Shown piece after piece: positions 6,851 to 11,149 of a stretch of DNA of 11,149 bases. The notes below the pieces were generated by a model. That model saw only the letters and a program-made list of their open reading frames with translations, was not told the DNA's origin and did not search any database. The DNA is from Methanomassiliicoccales archaeon (GTDB taxonomy: Archaea; Thermoplasmatota; Thermoplasmata; Methanomassiliicoccales; UBA472). The DNA lies in NCBI GenBank assembly GCA_013329565.1, contig DUJZ01000044.1, positions 1-11,149 on the forward strand. Direction: 5' to 3'. Position 1 is the stretch's first letter. Each line of letters opens with the position of its first letter. The position numbers and the translations under genes are program-made.

Positions 6851-8572
6851 CAACCTTCCGCCGCAGTAGGGGCAGAACTGGCCTCCATGGTCGAACCGCC
6901 CGCAGTAGGGGCAGTTGTTCGATGCCGGCAACGGAGGCTGCGGCCTAGCGCCCTTCTTCTCCATGTACATCACCAGCATCAGTAGCGATACGACCACCGC
7001 CAGCACTATCGTGAGCCCGAGGAACGCCTGCCTAATGTCGCCCTCCGGGAACAGCTCGTCATCCACAGGCACAGCCCCCTGGTCGATCACGAACGGACCG
7101 ATGGTGTAGACGTCCTCCGCCCAGTTGCCGTCCTCGTCCACCGTTCTGATGTGAACGTAGTATGTTCCCGGGGACAGCGAGCTAGTGGTGTACGTTCCAG
7201 AGGTAACGTCCATCACCAGGTCCGGCATGGCGTTGGCGTCCGTGCTGATCAATATGCTATATCCAAGCACCCCGCTCCCGCTGTCGCTCGCTCCCGACCA
7301 GATGAAGCTGATAGTGCTATCTGACGAGCCTTCCCCCACAGTATGCGATGAGCTGAAGTGGTCCGGATTGCTCGGCGGGTCCAGCTCCATCGGGACGCGC
7401 GAGTTGCGGAACACCGCGGTGACGTTCATGTCACGCACCGGCCAAGCCCTCTTGATATCCTCCAGGCTCTCCGGCTGGTAATCGTACATTATGTTCCATA
7501 GGGTGGAGAACTCGTTATCCACGAAGTCCCCTCGGGCGCTGCCGGACGGACGGTCCGCAGCGTCAATTCCATCGAAAAGGTCCCAGAGCACGTTGGCCAC
7601 CGCCCCCTCGACTATCGCACCGTCCATGTCCCCGCTGTCGCCATGGCCGTAGGGGCTGTCGGCGAACACGGTGCTCTCCAACGACGTACCGTCCGAACGC
7701 AGCGGATCACCGTCGACCGCTCTCTCGAAGAACTGCGCCCAGCCCTCGGTGAAGGCGAACCCCGTGGAAGACTCGCTGTCGATGTAATGCGGGTCCGGCC
7801 CGTCCCCGTCCGGGAAGCTCCCGCCTCGAAGCTCGAAGTGAACGCAATGGGCGTACTCGTGCAGGGTTATGTCCCTTCTCCATATGGCGTCCTGGAAGAA
7901 CTCGTCCGCGGGCATATGGATCTCGTGACCATGGGAGTGCGGCCAATCGCCCTCCGGCCATACCACGGTGACCTGGGAGCGCTCCCATCCGGTACGGTCT
8001 TTGAGCCAGGAGCCGCCGTCGCGAAGGTCGCTATAGACCGCCCAGGCCCCCCTGGTCTGGTCGGTGATTCGGTACTCGATGTCCGTCTGCGAACTGGCAG
8101 TGAACTGCTGGGTGTACCAATGGAACGTCGGCGTAATGGACTTGGACCCGTCCGCCACCCGGACCCAGCCGTCATCGTCCGTCTCGATGCGGGCCACGTA
8201 GGTGCCGGCCGTCAGTCCTGAAAATGTGACCTTTCCATCATCGTCCGTGTGTCCGGAACGGATGGTATTGAAGGAGCTCATTCCGTTCAATCTCAGCTGG
8301 ACGTAAGCGCCGGCACAGGGACGGTCACCTTGCGCTTCCAACAGATCGTAGGAGAACGTGACGCTGATGTTGAAGAGAAGACCCTCGGCGGAGCGGGTGG
8401 ATAGGCTTGATGGGGTCAGCTCCGACGATCGCATGTCGCCAGAAGGGGATCCTGCCGGTTCGAAGGTGAACCGTTGAACGTCGGCGTCAACATCCCCTGG
8501 TGAGGGAATAGTGAAGATCGTTGCCAGCATGATCAAGGCCAAGGCCAGGGCGATGAAGTTCCGACGCGCCAT
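6845..8572 (-). CDS. Secreted, membrane-anchored HExxH metalloprotease-like protein with C-terminal zinc ribbon
   Basis: 575 residues in a clear order. Residues 1 to about 30 are a signal peptide (basic MARR, then a hydrophobic run). About 65-130 is a carboxypeptidase-regulatory-like beta domain (TDDDGKVTFSGLTAGTYVARI). HEYAH at 238-242 is a zinc-binding HExxH motif, and TEGWAQFFE supplies E276 as a probable third ligand 34 residues on, as in gluzincin-type peptidases. About 415-495 resembles a fibronectin type III domain (GYSILISTD, SLSPGTYYVHIRTVDEDGNW). About 515-537 is one membrane helix. C554, C557, C567 and C570 (NNCPYCGRF, QFCPYCGGRL) form a short double-CxxC zinc ribbon that would face the cytosol. 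The catalytic part should face outside. Peptidase activity is inferred from the motifs only. TATA-to-ATG spacing suggests a leaderless transcript starting at ATG 8572. Confidence 0.85.
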   Translation of the reverse strand: MARRNFIALALALIMLATIFTIPSPGDVDADVQRFTFEPAGSPSGDMRSSELTPSSLSTRSAEGLLFNISVTFSYDLLEAQGDRPCAGAYVQLRLNGMSSFNTIRSGHTDDDGKVTFSGLTAGTYVARIETDDDGWVRVADGSKSITPTFHWYTQQFTASSQTDIEYRITDQTRGAWAVYSDLRDGGSWLKDRTGWERSQVTVVWPEGDWPHSHGHEIHMPADEFFQDAIWRRDITLHEYAHCVHFELRGGSFPDGDGPDPHYIDSESSTGFAFTEGWAQFFERAVDGDPLRSDGTSLESTVFADSPYGHGDSGDMDGAIVEGAVANVLWDLFDGIDAADRPSGSARGDFVDNEFSTLWNIMYDYQPESLEDIKRAWPVRDMNVTAVFRNSRVPMELDPPSNPDHFSSSHTVGEGSSDSTISFIWSGASDSGSGVLGYSILISTDANAMPDLVMDVTSGTYTTSSLSPGTYYVHIRTVDEDGNWAEDVYTIGPFVIDQGAVPVDDELFPEGDIRQAFLGLTIVLAVVVSLLMLVMYMEKKGARPQPPLPASNNCPYCGRFDHGGQFCPYCGGRLR

Positions 8573-8595
8573 CGAACGGTCAAGGTAGCTACTGG

Positions 8596-8603
8596 TTTAA
8601 ATT
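8596..8603 (-). promoter_or_regulatory. TATA box for the metalloprotease/flavoprotein operon
   Basis: The symmetric TTTAAATT (AATTTAAA on the reverse strand) is centred about 27 bases upstream of ATG 8572, the spacing expected for a leaderless archaeal transcript. No ribosome site lies next to that ATG. Confidence 0.6.
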
Positions 8604-8657
8604 CCTCACCATCTGACGTTACGGATTTCCACAGGGGACGAGAGGTGTTCGTATCAG

Positions 8658-8665
8658 TTATATAA
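8658..8665 (+). promoter_or_regulatory. TATA box for the dehydrogenase/TrpD-like operon
   Basis: TTATATAA is a near-ideal archaeal TATA box. Transcription would start about 25 bases on, near 8686-8690, leaving a short leader that includes GGTGA at 8692-8696. Confidence 0.65.
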
Positions 8666-8682
8666 TTGGATGATATATCCAA
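8666..8682 (+). promoter_or_regulatory. Inverted repeat, probable operator
   Basis: TTGGAT (8666-8671) and ATCCAA (8677-8682) are perfect inverted arms around GATAT. The repeat abuts the TATA box at 8658-8665 and ends just before the expected transcription start, where a bound dimeric repressor would block RNA polymerase. The regulator is not in this window. It could be a chance palindrome in AT-rich DNA. Confidence 0.45.
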
Positions 8683-8700
8683 CTCATATTCGGTGAGAAA

Positions 8701-9714
8701 ATGAAGGCTGCCCTGATGCGTTCCCCGGGAGTGCTGGACGTGGACGAGGTGGACGATCCCGTCCTGCCGAAGGGCGGCGTGCTGTTGAAGGTCCAGGCCT
8801 GCGCGGTCTGCGGCACGGACATCAAGATGCTGGAAGCGGGGCACCGCGATCTGACGTATCCCCGCATACCGGGGCACGAGGTCACCGCCGAGGTTTTGGA
8901 CACGGACAGCGCGATGGTGCGCAAGGGGGATATGACACAGGTATGGCCAGGCGAATCGTGCGGTTCATGCGTCCACTGTCGCTCCGGCAACGACCACCTC
9001 TGCCCTAAGGTCAGGATCATGGGGTTCAACACCGACGGCGGCATGGCCGAGATGATGGCCGTGGGCGATCCCTCACGCCTCGTACCCATCGGCAACGCTG
9101 ATCCGATGATGCTGACGCTGGCGGAACCGCTAGCATGCTGCATCAACGCCCAGGAGAAGCTCCGGGTGGGGGATGGGGATTCCGTTCTCATTCTGGGCGG
9201 AGGACCGATGGGCTGCCTGAACGCGTTCCTTGCCAAACGCCGAGGGGCGGACAGCGTCATGCTCAGCGAACCGGTGCTGGAACGTTTACGAGATGTTCCG
9301 AAAGGGCTCTTCGACCGGCTGTCGCGGCCGAAGGGCGACGAGCTGGCGGAGATGGTGAAGTGCGGAACTGAAGGCAGAGGTGCCGACGTGATCATCCCGT
9401 GCACGCCGAACGTCCGCCTGGACCACAGCATCTTCGAGCTAATGGCCCCTGGTGGCAGGCTATGTGCATTCTCCGGTCCACGCCGGGGCGACTCCCCGCT
9501 GCCGATCGACGTTCGTGACATGCACTACCGGGAGCTTACCGTGGTCGGAAGCTACGGGAACGGAAGCAGGCACGGCAGGGAGGCCGTCAAGGTCCTGAGG
9601 GAAGGGTCGGACCTTTCGTGGTTATTCACCGGCAAATACGGTCTGGAAGACGTACGGCAAGCTTTCGGGCACGCCTCCGGACGAACCGGCCAGAAGGCCG
9701 TCGTTACATTTTGA
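8701..9714 (+). CDS. Zinc-dependent medium-chain alcohol dehydrogenase family protein
   Basis: 337 residues, slightly short for the sorbitol/threonine dehydrogenase branch of the MDR superfamily. Catalytic-zinc candidates are C37 (CAVCGTD) and H59-E60 (PGHE), with E142 (AEPLACC) in the usual third position. A structural zinc site is formed by C87, C90, C93 and C101 (CGSCVHCRSGNDHLC). The Rossmann cofactor motif is LGGGPMG (165-171), and SEP at 189-191 ends the next strand. The enzyme should oxidise an alcohol or reduce a carbonyl with NAD(P) in the cytosol; substrate unknown. The start is supported by GGTGA at 8692-8696, 4 bases upstream. It lies 12 bases before the TrpD-like gene in one operon, behind a probable operator at 8666-8682, so the two enzymes probably act in one pathway. 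Confidence 0.93.
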   Translation: MKAALMRSPGVLDVDEVDDPVLPKGGVLLKVQACAVCGTDIKMLEAGHRDLTYPRIPGHEVTAEVLDTDSAMVRKGDMTQVWPGESCGSCVHCRSGNDHLCPKVRIMGFNTDGGMAEMMAVGDPSRLVPIGNADPMMLTLAEPLACCINAQEKLRVGDGDSVLILGGGPMGCLNAFLAKRRGADSVMLSEPVLERLRDVPKGLFDRLSRPKGDELAEMVKCGTEGRGADVIIPCTPNVRLDHSIFELMAPGGRLCAFSGPRRGDSPLPIDVRDMHYRELTVVGSYGNGSRHGREAVKVLREGSDLSWLFTGKYGLEDVRQAFGHASGRTGQKAVVTF

Positions 9715-9726
9715 AGAGGGAACATC

Positions 9727-10836
9727 ATGGAGAACGAGCTTAGGGAGTTCGGGGCGTCGGTCGACGCGTTGATCAGGGGAGAGCACATCGGACGGCAGGG
9801 GGCCAGGGACATGTTCCGCGACGTCCTCTTGAACAAGCAGCCGGACCTGCAGCAGGGAGCGTTCCTCGCCGCTCTGACGTCAGCAAGGCCAACGCCAGAA
9901 GAGATAGCCGGCAGCTGGGAAGCGATATTCGAGATCGATACGGTCAAAGCGAGACCGGAGGTCGGTGGATATCTCGTCGAGAACTGCGGCACCGGCATGG
10001 ACCGCATCAAGACCTTCAACGTCAGCACCCTATCGTCCGTGGTGGCCGCCGCCGGGGGGGTCTACATGGCCAAGCACGGCGCCCGGGCGATCACGTCCAA
10101 ATGCGGCATAGTGGACATGGCGGAGACGCTCGGGGTGGACGTGGAGTGCGACGTCTCGGTGGTCAAGCGCAGCGTGGAGGTGGCCGGAATCGGCCTCTTC
10201 AACGGCATGAGCTCCAAGGTGCACCCGCAGGCGCTGTACCGCATCCTTTCGCAGATCCGCTTCGGAACGATACTGAACGTGGCTGGCTCGCTGGCGAACC
10301 CTGCCTCTCCGGAAATAGGTGTGCGCGGCGTCTACTCCCAGGAGCTGGTCCTGCCATTGGCGAAGACGATGAGGGAGATGGGCTACCGGAAGGGAATCGT
10401 CGCCCACGGGCTGGACGGGGTCGGCGAGCGGGGCATGGACGAGCTTTCCACGTTGGGAAGGACGATCATCGCCGAGTTCCACGAGGACGGGGACGTCACT
10501 AGTTACGAGATCGCCCCGAATCAGATGGGCCTCGAAGTAGGTGATGAGGAGGAAATATTGAGCACCCTGGACCGGGATACGGAAGCGTTGCGGTTCATCC
10601 GGGTGCTCATGGGAAAAGAGAAAGGCTCCCGGAGGGACATGGTGGCACTGAACACCGCTCCGATTCTCTATCTGAACGGCAATGCCAGCTCGCTCGAGGA
10701 AGGCGTCGCGAAAGCCTTGGGCATATTGGATAGCGGTAAGGGGTTCGAAAAACTGAAGGATTGGGTAAGAGCGCAGAACTCCGGCGACCCCGGAGAAAAG
10801 CTGGAGAGGTTGGAAAGGATGGCCGATAAGGCCTAG
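9727..10836 (+). CDS. Anthranilate phosphoribosyltransferase-like (TrpD-like, glycosyltransferase family 3) protein
   Basis: 369 residues. A helical N-terminal domain (about 1-75) precedes the phosphoribosyltransferase core. Recognisable TrpD blocks are CGTGMDRIKTFNVST (87-101), AKHGARAITSKCG (115-127), LNVAGSLANP (183-192), IVAHGLDG (224-231), MDEL (237-240) and LNTAPILYLNG (308-318). Differences from true TrpD: the PRPP loop GTGGD is GTGMD, KHGNR is KHGAR, RT.FN before the GPL.NP motif is FGTILN, and five extra residues split HG.DG from the DE metal motif. The anthranilate-binding asparagine and arginine therefore seem lost, so tryptophan synthesis is unlikely, and no trp genes are adjacent. 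Probably it uses another base or acid with PRPP, or a nucleoside phosphate. GAGGG at 9716-9720 sits 6 bases before ATG 9727. Its TAG stop overlaps that of the convergent gene. Confidence 0.85.
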   Translation: MENELREFGASVDALIRGEHIGRQGARDMFRDVLLNKQPDLQQGAFLAALTSARPTPEEIAGSWEAIFEIDTVKARPEVGGYLVENCGTGMDRIKTFNVSTLSSVVAAAGGVYMAKHGARAITSKCGIVDMAETLGVDVECDVSVVKRSVEVAGIGLFNGMSSKVHPQALYRILSQIRFGTILNVAGSLANPASPEIGVRGVYSQELVLPLAKTMREMGYRKGIVAHGLDGVGERGMDELSTLGRTIIAEFHEDGDVTSYEIAPNQMGLEVGDEEEILSTLDRDTEALRFIRVLMGKEKGSRRDMVALNTAPILYLNGNASSLEEGVAKALGILDSGKGFEKLKDWVRAQNSGDPGEKLERLERMADKA

Positions 10837-11149
10837 TCCCCCTGCCTCTTCCGGTCCTCTTCCTGCTTCATCTTGTACCATTCGGACATGCGGGAGACGT
10901 GCTCGTCCTCCGGCTCCTCGGCGGTGATGATAAGGGCGGCCTTCTGCTCCTCGCCGTCCAGATCGACCATCGGGTACTCCGTGCTCTTGAGTATTCGTTG
11001 CACGAAGCCCTTTAAAAACTCAACGTCTTCGGCGGTGCAGCTGGAGGGCAGTTCCATGCGGAACACGTGCAAACGCTGGTGTATGTCCAGGTAGTGGGAG
11101 ATATCCGCCTTCTCCAGAAGGTCGAGGAACCGATCACGGTCCTTCCTGC
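10833..11149 (-). CDS. Conserved-looking hypothetical protein, 5' end beyond the window
   Basis: I do not recognise this protein. The reverse frame is open from the right edge of the window down to TAG at 10835-10833, giving at least 105 residues. A TTG at 11072 could be taken as a start, but the coding frame continues upstream without a stop (DRFLDLLEKADISHYLDIHQ just before it), so the gene surely begins outside. The sequence is soluble, acidic and mostly helical-looking. It has a central segment LHVFRMELPSSCTAEDVEFL, a strand-like KAALIITAEE and a highly charged tail ending KMKQEEDRKRQGD. No signal peptide, membrane helix or catalytic motif is visible in this part. Its stop codon shares CTAG (10833-10836) with the stop of the TrpD-like gene, so the two are packed tail to tail. 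Confidence 0.65.
   Translation of the reverse strand, partial: RKDRDRFLDLLEKADISHYLDIHQRLHVFRMELPSSCTAEDVEFLKGFVQRILKSTEYPMVDLDGEEQKAALIITAEEPEDEHVSRMSEWYKMKQEEDRKRQGD

Noticed and set aside
8658..9521. 287-codon reverse open frame opposite the dehydrogenase
   Set aside because: Serine- and proline-rich antisense shadow of a gene with clear zinc and cofactor motifs. Its end also falls in the promoter region.
10030..10881. 283-codon reverse open frame opposite the TrpD-like gene
   Set aside because: Antisense to a clear TrpD-family gene; composition is rich in H, R, G and V with no motif.

Overview
The window looks like a piece of an archaeal chromosome, most likely a euryarchaeon related to Thermoplasmata or Methanomassiliicoccales. 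That placement is inference. What supports it directly: AT-rich TATA-like boxes centred about 27 bases upstream of start codons (5651-5658 for the gene at 5682, 8596-8603 reverse for the gene ending at 8572), which implies leaderless mRNAs; GGTGA/GGAG-type ribosome sites on other genes; heavy use of AGG for arginine; fairly high GC; and an exported protein ending in an archaeal-style cytosolic zinc ribbon. I saw no tRNA, rRNA, CRISPR array, insertion sequence or phage gene.

Layout. Bases 1-228 are the C-terminal end of an isocitrate/isopropylmalate dehydrogenase family enzyme. Bases 396-869 hold a broken gene of the L-2-amino-thiazoline-4-carboxylic acid hydrolase-like family. Its two ends are intact and in the same frame, but the middle carries stop codons in one reading and frame changes plus a stop in the other. 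A hairpin and T-run follow. Next is a tight two-gene potassium uptake operon, trkA (1023-2369) and trkH (2379-3944). Facing it with a 10-base gap is a sodium-dependent phosphate transporter with a fused PhoU-like tail (3955-5580, reverse). A divergent, leaderless gene (5682-6392) encodes a ferredoxin-like protein with a cysteine-containing C-terminal domain.

Its 3' end overlaps a reverse-strand operon (6382-8572). The first gene of that operon is a secreted, membrane-anchored HExxH metalloprotease candidate with a cytoplasmic double-CxxC zinc ribbon. It is followed 4 bases later by a small NimA/PPOX-like flavoprotein. A shared intergenic region (8573-8700) carries a TATA box for each direction and a perfect 6-bp inverted repeat beside the rightward one. 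The rightward operon encodes a zinc-dependent medium-chain dehydrogenase (8701-9714) and a divergent TrpD-like phosphoribosyltransferase (9727-10836). A reverse-strand gene of unknown function (10833 to the right edge, 5' end missing) ends tail to tail on the same CTAG.

How the genes work together: trkA/trkH plus the phosphate transporter make an ion-homeostasis block. The ferredoxin-like and NimA-like proteins are redox genes typical of anaerobes. The dehydrogenase/TrpD-like pair looks like an uncharacterised two-enzyme unit with its own likely repressor site. No complete new defence or mobile system is visible. The best leads are the dehydrogenase/TrpD-like pair with its operator, the protease with a zinc ribbon on the opposite side of the membrane, and the broken hydrolase gene.
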